Of a DNA stretch of 64,000 nucleotides, positions 1 to 10,085 are shown piece by piece. Under the pieces are notes generated by a model. That model ran no database searches. It was not told where the DNA came from and was given only the letters and a program-made list of their open reading frames with translations. Origin of the DNA: Lysobacter antibioticus (GTDB taxonomy: Bacteria > Pseudomonadota > Gammaproteobacteria > Xanthomonadales > Xanthomonadaceae); NCBI RefSeq assembly GCF_000731095.1, contig NZ_JMTZ01000003.1, forward strand, positions 1 to 64,000, read 5' to 3'. The number at the start of each line of letters is the position of its first letter. The stretch's first letter is position 1. The translations under genes were made by a program, and so were the position numbers.

Positions 1-3000
1 GTCGCGATGCCTGCGTTGTCCTTCTGCAGAAATTCGAAGTTGACCGTATTGCCGGCGCCGAAGCTCAACGCCCCGGCGTTATTGAGCACGACCGTATCGC
101 CGCCGCCGGCGCCGCCGTCGAGCACGCCGCCGAAGCCGCTCAGGTCGGCACCGTCATTGAGGGTCAGGGTGTCGTCGCCGTCGTCGAAGGCGATCGCGCC
201 GCTGCCGGCAATCGCACCGGACACCGTCATCGTGTCGCCGCCGGCCGTGCCGGCGAAGTTGCCGTCCACGTTCAAGGTGGCGCCGTTAGCGACCGTGCTG
301 GTGGCTACGCCACTGACGCTGCCGGCGACGCCGATGTCGAGCGTGCCGCCGTCGACGTTGACGGTGGTGAAGTCCGACGCGGCCGGGCCGTCGATGTTCA
401 AGGTACCGGTGTTGGTCTTGGTCAGGGTCTCGAAGTCGGTGGCGCCGCCGAGGGTTGCGTTGCCGGCGAAGTCGGCGGTCAGAGTGTCGATGCCGGCACC
501 GCCGTCGATCGGCGTGGCCAGGCCGCTCATGTCGGCGCCATCCTGCAGGATCAGATGATCGTCGCCGTCGAGCATGTCGATGACGCTCGATCCGCTGACG
601 TTGCCGGCCACGGTGAAGCTGTCCGCGCCCGTAGTGAAGCCGAAGGCGCCGTCGACGATCAGGTTCGCGCCGTTGGCTACGGTGGCGGTGTTGACGCCGC
701 CGATATCGCCGCCGGCGCCGATGTCGAGGGTGCCGCCGTCGACGTTGACGGTGGTGAACGCCGAGACGGCCGGACCGTCGACGTGCAGGGTGCCGGTGTT
801 GGTCTTGGTCAGGGTCTCGAAGCCGATCGCCCCGCCGAGGGTCGCCGTGCCGGCCAGATCGGCGACGAAGGTATCGCTGCCGGTGCCGCCATCGACGGCA
901 TTGCTCAGTCCTGAGAGATCGGCACCGTCCTGGATCGTGAACGTGTCGTCGCCGTCGAGCAGGTTCACCGCGCCGTTGCCGGCGACCGTGCCGGCGACGG
1001 TGAAGCTGTCGTTGCCGGTGGTGCCCAAGTAGCTGCCATCCAGGTTCAAGGCCGCACCGCTGGCGATGGTAGTGTTCTGTGCGACCACGCTGCCGGCGGC
1101 GCCGACGTTCAAGCTGCCGGCGAGCACATCGACGGTGACGAAGTCCGAACCCGCCGGGCCGTTGATGTTCAGCGCGCCGACGCCGGTCTTGCTGAGCGTC
1201 TCGAAGCCCTGTACCGCACCAAGATCGGCGCTGGTGGCGATGTCGGCGTTCAACAGATCGGTGCCGGCACCGGCCGCGACCGTGCCGACGATGTTGGTGC
1301 CGTCGTGGATGCTCAGGGTGTCGTCGCCCGCGCCCAGGTCGAATACGCCGCCGTCAGTGTCGAGGCTGCCGGCGACATCGAGGACGTCGCTGCCATCGCC
1401 CAGGTCGCCGTTCGCCGACAGGCTCGCGCCGGCAGCGACGTTGACGGTGTTGCTGCCGGCGCTGCCGCTGATCGCCGTCGCGGCGCCGCCTGCCGCCTGC
1501 AGGCTGCCGTCGACATTCAGTGTGGTGCCGTCGCCCATCGTCAGGGTCGGCGTATCCAGGCTGTCGGCGACGGTCAGGGTGCCTCCATTCAAGGCGGTGC
1601 CGCTGCTGAACCCGTGTGCGCCCGTGAGGAGCGCCTCGCCGCCGTTGTCCTTCTGCAGCGCTTCGAAATTGGCGATGTCGCCGCCGTCCAGCGTCAGCAG
1701 GCCGGCGTTGTCGAGCACAACCCGGTCGTCGCCGGCATCGCCGTCGATCGGATTCAGCAGCCCGGCGATGTCGGCGCCGTCGCCCAGCATCAGGGTGTCG
1801 TCTCCCCCGCACAGATTGACGCTGCCGCTACCGCTGACCGTGCCGGACACGCTCAGAGTGTCCGCCTGGCTGCCGCAGCCGAAGGCGCCATCCACGTTCA
1901 ATGTGGCGCCGGCGGCCACCACGGCATTCAGCGAATTGCCCGCGGAGGCGACGATGCTGGCGCCCGCATGCACGTCCAGGCGGCCTTCGAGCACTTGCAC
2001 ATCCTGCAGGTCGGTGGCGCCCGGGCCGGTGATATTGAGCACGCCGGTGCCGCTCTTGGTCACGCCCTCGAAGTTCTGCAGCGCACCGAGGTCGGCGCTG
2101 GTGTTGATGTCGTAGGTGCGGGTATCGACGCCGGCGCCGCCGTCGATCGTGCCGATCACCACGGTGCCGTCGTGAACCACGAAATTGTCGTCGCCGTCGC
2201 CCAGCGCGAACACGCCGCCCCCCGTGTCGAAGGTGCCGAGCACGTCGAGCACGTCGTTGCCCGCGCCCAGGTCGCCGTTCGCCAGCAGCGTGCCACTCGC
2301 GCCGACACGGACAGTGTTGATGCCGGCATCGCCGGTCAGCGCGGCCGCACTGCCGGCACCGGCCTGCACGGTCCCGTCCACGTTGAGCGTGGTGCCGTCG
2401 ACGAGGGCGACGGTCGGCGTCTCCAGCGTCCCGTCCACGTCCAGCGTGCCGCCGTCGATCGTCGCGCCGCCGGCGAAACTCTGGCTGCCGGTCAGCGTCG
2501 CGGTACCGGTGTTGGTTTTCTGCAACAGTTCGAAACCATCGGTGTTGCCGGCATCGAAGTCGAGCTGGCCGGCATTGTCGAGTACCAGACTGTCGTTGCC
2601 GCCCAGGCCGCCGTCGATGGCGTTGTTGAGCACCGCGCCATCCTGCAGGGTCAGGCGATCGTCGCCGCCGCACAGGTCGATGGTGCCGGTGCCGGCCACG
2701 GTGCCGGCCACGGTCATCGTGTCGTTGCCGCCACCGCAGCCGTAGCTGCCGTCGACGACCAGGGTCGCCCCGTTCGCCACCGTGGTATCCAGCGTGCTGC
2801 CAGGCGCGGGGACCACGCTGCCGGCCGCGGTGATGTTCAAGGTGCCCGCAGCGACCGTCACCGCCGTGAAATCCGAGCTCATCGGCCCGTTGATGTTCAG
2901 CACGCCCGAGCCGGTCTTGCTCAGCGTCTCGAAGCCCTGCACGGCGCCCAAGTCGGCGACCGTGTCGATATGGGTGTCGAAGGTATCGTTGCCGGCGCCG

Positions 3001-3420
3001 GCCGAGACGGTGCCGATGATGTTGGTGTTCTCGTGGATGGTCAGGGTGTCGTCGCCGTCGCCGAGCGCGAACACCCCGCCGGCGGTGTCGAGGCTGCCGG
3101 CGACATCCAAGACGTCGTTGCCGGCGCCGAGGTCGCCGTTCGCCAGCAGCGTTCCGCCCGCGCCCACGCTGACCGTATTCGCGCCGGTACTGCCGCCGAT
3201 CGCGGCGGCGGGGCCGACGCTGCCGCCGACCGTGCCGTCCACGGCCAATGCGGTGTCGTCGGCCAAGGTAATGGTCGGCGTCTGCAGCGTGCCGTCGATA
3301 TCCAACGTCCCCGCGTCGATCGCGACGCCGCCGCTGAAGCTCTGGCTACCGGTCATGCTGGCGGTACCGGTGTTCTGCTTGGTCAAGGTCTCGAAGCCGG
3401 CCGTCTGGCTGCCGTCGAAG
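1..3420 (-). repeat. Long in-frame tandem repeats in the autotransporter passenger
   Basis: Recurrent blocks such as FETLSKTGSG followed by LNINGP are encoded near 1190, 2055 and 2920, a period of about 865 bases (288 residues). Each block runs through LANGDLGAGNDVLDV, then FALGDGDDTL, a VDG..GCGG segment, a LCGGDDRL segment and an FELLQK.NTG segment. Between the left edge and about 1000 the period shortens to about 387 bases (129 residues), as shown by TVNVDGGTLDIG encoded near 344 and 731. These copies diverge in sequence but keep their length. Confidence 0.8.
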
Positions 3421-6400
3421 ACCGTCGCCGAGGCGTTGTCCAGGATCAGCCGGTCGCTACCGCCCGCGCCGGCGTCCACACCGCCGGAACCGCTCTCGAT
3501 AACTGCTCCGTCCCGCAGCGTCAGCACGTCGTCGCCGGCGCCCAGGCCCAAGGTGCCGGCGCCGGTGCCGAGCAGTCCGGCCAGGGTCATCGCGTCGTTG
3601 CCGTCGCCGAGGTCGCCGGCCGCGCGTAGCGTGCCGGTGAGACCGACATCGATCGTGTTGACGCCGGCGCTGCCACTGACGGCCGTCGGCGTGTTGCCGG
3701 CGGCTTCGACGATGCCGTCCACGTCGAGCACGGTACCGTCGGCCATCGACAGGGCCGACGTCTCCAGCCGGCCGTCCACGTCGAGCGTGCCGCCGTCGAG
3801 CTCAGTGGCGACGGCGAAAACGTGATCGCCGGTCAGAGTCAGCGCGCCGGTGTTCTGCTTGGTCAGAATTTCGAAGGTGTCGATGCTGTCGCCGTCCAGG
3901 GCGTAGCCGAGCGCGGTGTTGACCACCAGGGTATCGGTGCCTCCGCCGGAGGTGCTCACGCCGCCGCCGAGCATTTGCGCGCCGTCGTTCAACACCAGCG
4001 TGTCGTCGCCGTCGCCGAGCTGCAACGTGCCCGTGCCGGTATCGAGGATGCCGGTAAGGGCGATCGTGTCGTTACCGCCGCCCAGGTCGCCGGCGGCGCG
4101 CAGCGTACCGGCGGTGCCGACGGTGACGGTCTGAGCGCCGGCATCGCCGCTGAGCGCGACCTGAGTGCCGCCCGCGGCCTGCACCGTACCGTTCACCCTC
4201 AGCGCGGAGGTCCCGGTCATGCCCACCGTCGCCGTCGCCAGACCGCCGTCCACCTGCAAGGTGCCGGCGGCGATGGTGGTGGCGCCGATGCTGTTGCCGG
4301 GCGAGGTCAGCACGCTGGTGCCGCTGCCGATCTGGGCCAGCGTGCCCGGCCCGCTCAGGGTGCCGCTGAAGGTGAAGGTGTCGTTGCGGTTGAGCGACAG
4401 GGTCGACGTCGGCGAATCCACGATTACGTTGCCGACGCCGGCATTGCCGGTGGTGCCGCCGTTGCCGATCACCAGGTTGCCGTTGTTGATGACCGTATTG
4501 CCGGAATAGGTGTTGTTTCCGGTCAGGATCCAGGTGCCGCTGTCGTTCTTGGCCAGGGTGGTGGCGCCGGTGCCGTTATTGCCGATAGTGCCGCCCATCG
4601 TGTTGTTGCCGGCATTGGTGCCGCCCAGGGCGATGGTGCGCGCGGTGTTGGTGCCGCTCAGCGTCACCGGCCCGGTGTTGGTGAACTGCAGCGCGCCGGT
4701 GCCCGAAGACTCGATGAAGGTGACACCGGGAGCCAGAGTGAACTGTCGGTTGGTGCTGTCGCCCGCGCCGGTGTAGCGCAAGGTGGAACCGTTGCCGATC
4801 ACCAGGTTGGCGGCGGCGGCGGACGAGGCGCCGATGCTGCTGGCCAGACCGCCGTCGGCCATCTGGTCGACGCTGAGCACGCCGCCGCTGATGGTGGTGA
4901 TGCCGGTGTAGGTGCTGTTGTTGTTGCTCAGGCGCCAGGTGCCGGTGCCGGTCTTGGTCAGCGAAGTGACGCCCGCGCCGTTGTTGTTCAACTGCGCGGC
5001 GAACAGGTTGTCACCGGTGTTGGTGCCGGTCAGGGTGAACGTGCGGGCGACGTTGGCGCCCGCCAGGGTCACCGGCGCGGTGGAGGCGAAATGGGCGATG
5101 CCGGTGCCGGACGCGTCGAGCGAACCGCCGCTGGTACCCAGAGTGAATTGCCGGTCGGTGCTGCTGCCCGTACCCACGTAACGCAGGGTGCCGCCACTGA
5201 GCGTCAGATTGGCGGGGTCGGCGGCGGAGGCGCCGATCGAGCTGTTGACCCCGCCGTTCTCCAGGCAGTTGACCGCCAGCACGCCGGCATTGATCGTCGT
5301 CGTGCCGGTGTAGCTGCTGTTGCAGCCTGACAGTGTCTGAAGACCGGGGCCGTTCTTGATCAGGTTGCCGGGGCCGGCGATCGCGCCGGCATAGATCTGA
5401 CTCAAGCCGTCGCGGATAGTCAGCGTGCCGGTGCCCAAGGCGATGTTGCCGCCCAGGGGGCCGCCGCCGGTCAGAGCGCCCGCGTTGACGTTGAAGTTAT
5501 TCAGATCCAGCAGTACGCCGGCGCCATTGGTCATCACGAAGGCGTTGGTGGTGCCGAAAGCCGTGGCCGAGCCGGCGCGCAGGGTGCCGCCTCTTACTTG
5601 TGTGTTGGCGCCGTAGGCGTTGTTGCCGGACAACACCAGCGTGCCGGGGCCGTCCTTGTATATCTCGCCGCCGCCCGTAACCTGGCCACCGAAGCCGAGC
5701 GTGCTAGCAGCGTTGGTCACGTCGATGACGGCATAGCCCGTCAACTGAAAACCGCGATCGATGCTGACGGTCGCGCCGGTGTAGTTCAAGTTGCCGTTGC
5801 TGAACACCAGATTGGTCGACGCGCTGCCGGAGGCACCGATGCCGCTGGCCTGACCGCCATTGGCCAGGCAGTCGGTAGTCAGGCTGGCGGCTTGCAATGT
5901 GGTGGCGCCGGTGTAGGTATGGTTGCAGCCGTTGAAGATCTGTACGCCGCCGCCCGAACGCCAGACGCCGCCGGTGCCGCTGATCGTGCCCGAGTAATTG
6001 CCGTTACCGCCATTGATGCGCAACGTGGCCGAGCCGAGGGTGACGTTGCCACCGTTGGCGCCGCCGCCGTTGAGCGGGCCGATCATATTGTCGAAATTAT
6101 TCAGATCTAGGGTCACGCCGGCGGTATTGGACAGGTTCATGGCGCCACCGGCGCCGAACGCATTGGTCGCTGTTCCTGCACGCAGCACGCCGCCGGTCAC
6201 GTTGTTGGCGCCGGTATAGGTATTGGCACCCGACAGCACTAGGGTGCCTGCGCCAGATTTGGTGAATGCGCCCGCCCCCACCGCCGTGCCGCTGACTGTC
6301 AGCGTCGTAGCCGAATCGCTCACATCGATGCCAGCGCCGCTCGCGCCCAGGGTGAAACCGCGATTGATGCTGGTGGTCGTGCCGGTGTACTGCAGGCCGC

Positions 6401-9400
6401 CTCCGTTGAGCACCAAACTGGCCGAGGCGTTGGTGCCCGCGCCGATGCCGCTGACCTGGCCTCCGTTGGCCAGGGTATCGACGGACAACAGGCCGCCCGT
6501 GACCGTGACGATGCCGGTGTTGTTGTTGGTGTCGTTGGCCAGGGTCAGCGTACCGGCGCCGCTCTTGGTGAAATCGGCGCCGTCGGCACTGGTCAACAGG
6601 CCTTGGAAGGTGAGATTGGTCGCGGCATTAGTCACCTCGATGCCGCTACCCAGGATCGCGCCGGACTTGCCGATGGTGAAACCGCGATCGCTGGTCGTGG
6701 TACCGCCGGTGTAGCGCAGCGTGCTTCCTTCCAGCACCAGATTGGTTGGACCGGCCGCGGATGCGCCGATGCTGCTGGCCGCGCCGCCGTTGCCGATGTT
6801 GTTGACCGCCAGCGTACCCTGCACCACGCGGGTCGGACCGGTGTAGCTGTTGCTGGCATTGGTAAGCGTGACCAGTCCGGTACCGGACTTGGTGAAACCC
6901 GTGGCCCCGCCGTTGTCGACGATCTGCGAGGCGATGGTGAAGTTGCCGGTGCTGTTCTGCTGCACCGCCAGGTCGCCGCCGCTGGCGCCCGTCAGCTGTC
7001 CGCCGGTGATCGTCTGATTGGTATTGAGCACCGTGGGCGCAACGATGATGGTGCCGTCCACGCCGAGAGTGTTGCCGGGCGACACGGTCACGGTGGTCGA
7101 CACCGGACGGGTATAGCGCAGTCCACCGAGCTGCTTGGTGCCGGTCACCGTGCCGAAGAAGCCGGCGGTGTCGGTGATGAACTCGTTGTCGAGCCAATTG
7201 GCGGCATTGTCTTTCTGGGTGTAGTCGGCAAGGGTGAAGGCGGTGATGTTGCCGCCCACCACCTTGGCGTAGTCGGTGCCGTTGACCGTCGCCCAGCCGC
7301 CCAGGGCCGTGTTGGTGGTGGTGATGTTGCCGCTGGTCGGCAGGTTGAAATTGATCAGGCCGCCGGTGCGGTTGATGGCGCCCAGGTTGAGGGTCGCGCT
7401 GCCGCCGCTGCCGGAGGTGACGCCGATGGTGTTGTTGCTGGCGGTGACGTTCAGGCCGTTGAAGGTCTGGGTATTGGCTTCGCCGGCCGCGCCTGTCACG
7501 TTGAGCGTACCGCCCATCATGTTCAGCGTGGAGGCGCCGGCGATGATGCCGCTGGTCGGGCCTCCCGCGGTGCTGAAATCCAGGCGCAGCGTTCCGCCAC
7601 CGACGGTGGTGGCGCCGGTATAGGTACTGGCACCGGTCAGGGTCTGGGTGCTGGCCCCCAGTTTGGTCAGACCGCCGCTCCCGGTGATGCTGCCGGCATA
7701 AGTCGAGGTAACACCCGTGGCACCGTTCAGAGTCAGGAGGGCGCTGTCCAACTCGACCGTGCCGCCGGTGCCGGACAGCGTGTCGAAAGTCCTGTCGAAC
7801 CCGTTCAAGTCCAGCGTGCCGCCGTTGACCTGGGCCGCAGCGGACGCGCCGAAGGCGGTAGCGGTGCCGGCGCGCAATACGCCGTTGTCGACGATGGTGG
7901 TCCCGGTGTAGGTATTGGCGCCGGTGAGCAGCCAGGTCGCGGCGCCGCCGCTGCGCAGGCTGCTGTTGCCGGAGATCACGCCGGTAATGACGTTGTCCGC
8001 GCCGGTGTAGCTGCCGGCAAGGGTGGCGCTGGTGGTGAGGGCCATCGAGCCGCTCAACGTCAGTGCGCCGGTGCCATCGTTGGCGAGCGTGCCGACGCCT
8101 ATCTGCCAATCGCGATCGCTGCTGGCACCTGCACCGGTATAACTCAGGGTGCCGTTCGCACTGAGGTTGACGATGCTGCCGGCGCCCAACGAACTGACGA
8201 CGCCGCGGTCGGCGAGAGTGTTGACCACCACCCGCCCTGCATCGCGGATCACCGCCCGGCCGGTGAAGGTGTTGGCGTCGCCGAGGCGAACGGTGCGGCC
8301 TGCCTGGGCGACGAACCAGGCATCGCGGGCGTTGTTGCTGCTGATTACGCCCAGCAGTTCCATGTCGGCGGTCAAGGCCTGGAACTGAGCGGAGTTGCCC
8401 GAGCCGCCGCCCAGGGCGATGTTGCCGGTCAGGGTCAGAGTGCCCGTCCCGCGGTTGCGCAGATACGCAGCCTCGCCGCTCGGACCCGCCGGCGGATTGA
8501 TTTGCCAGCCGCGGTTGGAGGTGTCGCCATCGCCGAAGTAGTCGAGAACGGCGTTGGTCTGGCCTGGAGCACCGATGGTAATGATGCCGTTCGCGACGGT
8601 GGTGGGCGCTCCGAGAGAACTGGCGATGCCCAGGTCGGCGATGGAGGTGAAGCTGGACGCGGCCCCACTGGAGAAAGTGGTCCTGCCCGTGTAGTTGCTG
8701 AAGTTGTTGGTCAGTGCCAAACCGAAGAAATTGGCGTTGCCGCTGCCGGTATAGAAGCCGCTGCCGGCGCCGCCACCGGAGATCGCGACGGTCCCGGTGA
8801 GCGAAACCGTCCGTCCTGCCAGACCGCCCCCGGTGGTGCCCACGCTCAGTTGGGTAGCGTTGGCCATGTTGACGACATTGGCGATGTTGCCGAGGGCGCC
8901 GTTGCCGCTCGCGGTCAAGCTGCCGGCGTTGACATTGACCGCGCCGGTGAACGTGTTCGCACCACTCAGGGACAGGCTGCCGGTGCCGGCCTTGGTCAGG
9001 CCGGCGCTGCCGGCGATGACCGAACCGATGGTGGTGGTGACGCCGGCATTGGTCGTAACGGTGGGCGTCGCGCCGGCCAGGGTCAGGGTGCTGCCGGTGA
9101 GGGTGTAGCCGTTGCTCAGGAAGGTCAGATTGTGAGCGGTTATCGGCACGCCCAGGGTTACCGTTCCGGCGGTTCCGCCGAAGAACGCATCGTCGAGCGC
9201 AGCGTTGCTCCAGGCGCTGAAAGGACCGCTGACGCCGTCGCTGTTCGGGCTCCAGAACGGACTGGCGAGGTTCCAGGTTCCGCTGCCGCCGGTACCGACC
9301 GCCGTGCCGTTGAAATCCCAGTACCGGTCTGCCGCCCATGCTGGCGCATACAGCGCCAGCAAGGCGAAGAACACGCCTAGCTGCAACGGCCAATGGCGCG

Positions 9401-9569
9401 CCGGCGGCGTGCCCTCGACCTGGTCGCGGTCGAGCGTCAGCGCCAGCGCGCCCGCGCGCTTGCGCTGGTCGACCCCGCCCGCGCTCTTGCGGCGGGACGT
9501 GGCGAGCTCGGAAACGACCACCCAGGTGTTCAGTGCCTGCGACCAGAGGATGCGGAAGATGCGGTTCAT
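1..9569 (-). CDS. Giant ESPR-type autotransporter adhesin (N-terminal ~3190 residues; C-terminus outside window)
   Basis: Open without a stop from an ATG at 9569 to the left edge. The N-terminus begins MNRIFRILWSQALNTWVV and continues VSELATSRRKS, the extended signal peptide region typical of very large type V autotransporters, followed by a hydrophobic core (roughly residues 58-74) ending in APAWA. GGAGA lies 5-6 bases upstream of the ATG. The passenger has two styles. Up to about residue 2000 it holds beta-strand autotransporter repeats (TLTGANTYTG, GGTL, LTKSGAGTL). From about there to the edge it holds much longer near-identical repeats carrying LGAGDDTL-type acidic loops. This composition predicts a long beta-helix displayed at the surface. 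The outer-membrane barrel expected for this family would be encoded beyond the edge. Role as adhesin or biofilm matrix protein is inferred. It lies downstream of, and in the same orientation as, a phosphorelay gene block. Confidence 0.9.
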   Translation of the reverse strand, partial: MNRIFRILWSQALNTWVVVSELATSRRKSAGGVDQRKRAGALALTLDRDQVEGTPPARHWPLQLGVFFALLALYAPAWAADRYWDFNGTAVGTGGSGTWNLASPFWSPNSDGVSGPFSAWSNAALDDAFFGGTAGTVTLGVPITAHNLTFLSNGYTLTGSTLTLAGATPTVTTNAGVTTTIGSVIAGSAGLTKAGTGSLSLSGANTFTGAVNVNAGSLTASGNGALGNIANVVNMANATQLSVGTTGGGLAGRTVSLTGTVAISGGGAGSGFYTGSGNANFFGLALTNNFSNYTGRTTFSSGAASSFTSIADLGIASSLGAPTTVANGIITIGAPGQTNAVLDYFGDGDTSNRGWQINPPAGPSGEAAYLRNRGTGTLTLTGNIALGGGSGNSAQFQALTADMELLGVISSNNARDAWFVAQAGRTVRLGDANTFTGRAVIRDAGRVVVNTLADRGVVSSLGAGSIVNLSANGTLSYTGAGASSDRDWQIGVGTLANDGTGALTLSGSMALTTSATLAGSYTGADNVITGVISGNSSLRSGGAATWLLTGANTYTGTTIVDNGVLRAGTATAFGASAAAQVNGGTLDLNGFDRTFDTLSGTGGTVELDSALLTLNGATGVTSTYAGSITGSGGLTKLGASTQTLTGASTYTGATTVGGGTLRLDFSTAGGPTSGIIAGASTLNMMGGTLNVTGAAGEANTQTFNGLNVTASNNTIGVTSGSGGSATLNLGAINRTGGLINFNLPTSGNITTTNTALGGWATVNGTDYAKVVGGNITAFTLADYTQKDNAANWLDNEFITDTAGFFGTVTGTKQLGGLRYTRPVSTTVTVSPGNTLGVDGTIIVAPTVLNTNQTITGGQLTGASGGDLAVQQNSTGNFTIASQIVDNGGATGFTKSGTGLVTLTNASNSYTGPTRVVQGTLAVNNIGNGGAASSIGASAAGPTNLVLEGSTLRYTGGTTTSDRGFTIGKSGAILGSGIEVTNAATNLTFQGLLTSADGADFTKSGAGTLTLANDTNNNTGIVTVTGGLLSVDTLANGGQVSGIGAGTNASASLVLNGGGLQYTGTTTSINRGFTLGASGAGIDVSDSATTLTVSGTAVGAGAFTKSGAGTLVLSGANTYTGANNVTGGVLRAGTATNAFGAGGAMNLSNTAGVTLDLNNFDNMIGPLNGGGANGGNVTLGSATLRINGGNGNYSGTISGTGGVWRSGGGVQIFNGCNHTYTGATTLQAASLTTDCLANGGQASGIGASGSASTNLVFSNGNLNYTGATVSIDRGFQLTGYAVIDVTNAASTLGFGGQVTGGGEIYKDGPGTLVLSGNNAYGANTQVRGGTLRAGSATAFGTTNAFVMTNGAGVLLDLNNFNVNAGALTGGGPLGGNIALGTGTLTIRDGLSQIYAGAIAGPGNLIKNGPGLQTLSGCNSSYTGTTTINAGVLAVNCLENGGVNSSIGASAADPANLTLSGGTLRYVGTGSSTDRQFTLGTSGGSLDASGTGIAHFASTAPVTLAGANVARTFTLTGTNTGDNLFAAQLNNNGAGVTSLTKTGTGTWRLSNNNSTYTGITTISGGVLSVDQMADGGLASSIGASSAAAANLVIGNGSTLRYTGAGDSTNRQFTLAPGVTFIESSGTGALQFTNTGPVTLSGTNTARTIALGGTNAGNNTMGGTIGNNGTGATTLAKNDSGTWILTGNNTYSGNTVINNGNLVIGNGGTTGNAGVGNVIVDSPTSTLSLNRNDTFTFSGTLSGPGTLAQIGSGTSVLTSPGNSIGATTIAAGTLQVDGGLATATVGMTGTSALRVNGTVQAAGGTQVALSGDAGAQTVTVGTAGTLRAAGDLGGGNDTIALTGILDTGTGTLQLGDGDDTLVLNDGAQMLGGGVSTSGGGTDTLVVNTALGYALDGDSIDTFEILTKQNTGALTLTGDHVFAVATELDGGTLDVDGRLETSALSMADGTVLDVDGIVEAAGNTPTAVSGSAGVNTIDVGLTGTLRAAGDLGDGNDAMTLAGLLGTGAGTLGLGAGDDVLTLRDGAVIESGSGGVDAGAGGSDRLILDNASATVFDGSQTAGFETLTKQNTGTASMTGSQSFSGGVAIDAGTLDIDGTLQTPTITLADDTALAVDGTVGGSVGPAAAIGGSTGANTVSVGAGGTLLANGDLGAGNDVLDVAGSLDTAGGVFALGDGDDTLTIHENTNIIGTVSAGAGNDTFDTHIDTVADLGAVQGFETLSKTGSGVLNINGPMSSDFTAVTVAAGTLNITAAGSVVPAPGSTLDTTVANGATLVVDGSYGCGGGNDTMTVAGTVAGTGTIDLCGGDDRLTLQDGAVLNNAIDGGLGGNDSLVLDNAGQLDFDAGNTDGFELLQKTNTGTATLTGSQSFAGGATIDGGTLDVDGTLETPTVALVDGTTLNVDGTVQAGAGSAAALTGDAGINTVRVGASGTLLANGDLGAGNDVLDVLGTFDTGGGVFALGDGDDNFVVHDGTVVIGTIDGGAGVDTRTYDINTSADLGALQNFEGVTKSGTGVLNITGPGATDLQDVQVLEGRLDVHAGASIVASAGNSLNAVVAAGATLNVDGAFGCGSQADTLSVSGTVSGSGSVNLCGGDDTLMLGDGADIAGLLNPIDGDAGDDRVVLDNAGLLTLDGGDIANFEALQKDNGGEALLTGAHGFSSGTALNGGTLTVADSLDTPTLTMGDGTTLNVDGSLQAAGGAATAISGSAGSNTVNVAAGASLSANGDLGDGSDVLDVAGSLDTDGGVFDLGAGDDTLSIHDGTNIVGTVAAGAGTDLLNADIATSADLGAVQGFETLSKTGVGALNINGPAGSDFVTVDVLAGSLNVGAAGSVVAQNTTIASGAALNLDGSYLGTTGNDSFTVAGTVAGNGAVNLLDGDDTFTIQDGADLSGLSNAVDGGTGSDTFVADLAGTATLGGAIGFETLTKTNTGTLHVDGPAVSAFTTVNVDGGTLDIGAGGDIGGVNTATVANGANLIVDGAFGFTTGADSFTVAGNVSGSSVIDMLDGDDHLILQDGADMSGLATPIDGGAGIDTLTADFAGNATLGGATDFETLTKTNTGTLNIDGPAASDFTTVNVDGGTLDIGVAGSVSGVATSTVANGATLNVDGNFAGTAGGDTMTVSGAIAGSGAIAFDDGDDTLTLNDGADLSGFGGVLDGGAGGGDTVVLNNAGALSFGAGNTVNFEFLQKDNAGIA

Positions 9570-10085
9570 GTGTTTCTCCATGTGAGTCGCGTGCGCGTGC
9601 GCATAACGGACGAGGCGCCGTCGGCTACGTCGGTGACCGTCTTGCAGATACGGATAAGTCGATGGCCGGTGAGGCCGGCACGCCAGGGTGAATCAAGTCG
9701 GCGAAGTGCGGCTACAGCGAGTCAGGTGCGGCGATCACGGCAGCGGCCTGAGCAAAATTAGCGACAAGCAAAAGCACGATGCACGGCACCGCAACGGCAC
9801 TGGCCTCCCCTGCCAGGCGTAATCTCTTGTTGTTGTCGAGCTTGCGACACTTGCAAAATGGCAAGCGTCGAAAGCTCGCGTCATGCCGAATTTAAATCAA
9901 TAACGATCCAAGACACGATGCCGACCGTCGAACGCCAACCACCGTCAATCCTCGCGGTGAGAAAGCGTTATTTTCGGTGAGCGTCGGATAGGAATGCGCC
10001 CGACGCTGCAACGAGATGGTGCAGAACAGCGATTCATACAGCCCCCTCCATCAGTCTCCATATCCGATGGAGCCGCGATGTTGTT
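9570..10085. other. Leader/promoter region of the autotransporter gene; no gene seen
   Basis: No reading frame here looks coding. The region is less GC-rich than its surroundings, with an AT-rich patch at about 9888-9910, and it contains the dyad at 9845-9870. It probably holds the promoter and a long 5' leader of the autotransporter gene, and the 3' end of the HPt-like transcript. Confidence 0.5.
9845..9870. promoter_or_regulatory. 26-bp interrupted palindrome upstream of the autotransporter gene
   Basis: The arms CGAC-a-CTTGC and GCAAG-c-GTCG flank the six-base spacer AAAATG; nine of ten positions per arm pair. It lies about 275 bases upstream of the autotransporter start. It could be an operator for a dimeric regulator or a hairpin in the leader RNA. 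No U-run follows on either strand, so a simple terminator is less likely. Confidence 0.5.

Noticed and set aside
1305-9380. Long open frames on the plus strand (e.g. 1305-3629 and 6603-9380) and a second minus frame at 6646-9393.
   Set aside because: They are Arg/Pro/Ala-rich mirror frames of the repetitive autotransporter gene; the minus frame that is open to the left edge has an ESPR start, a ribosome binding site and recognisable repeats.
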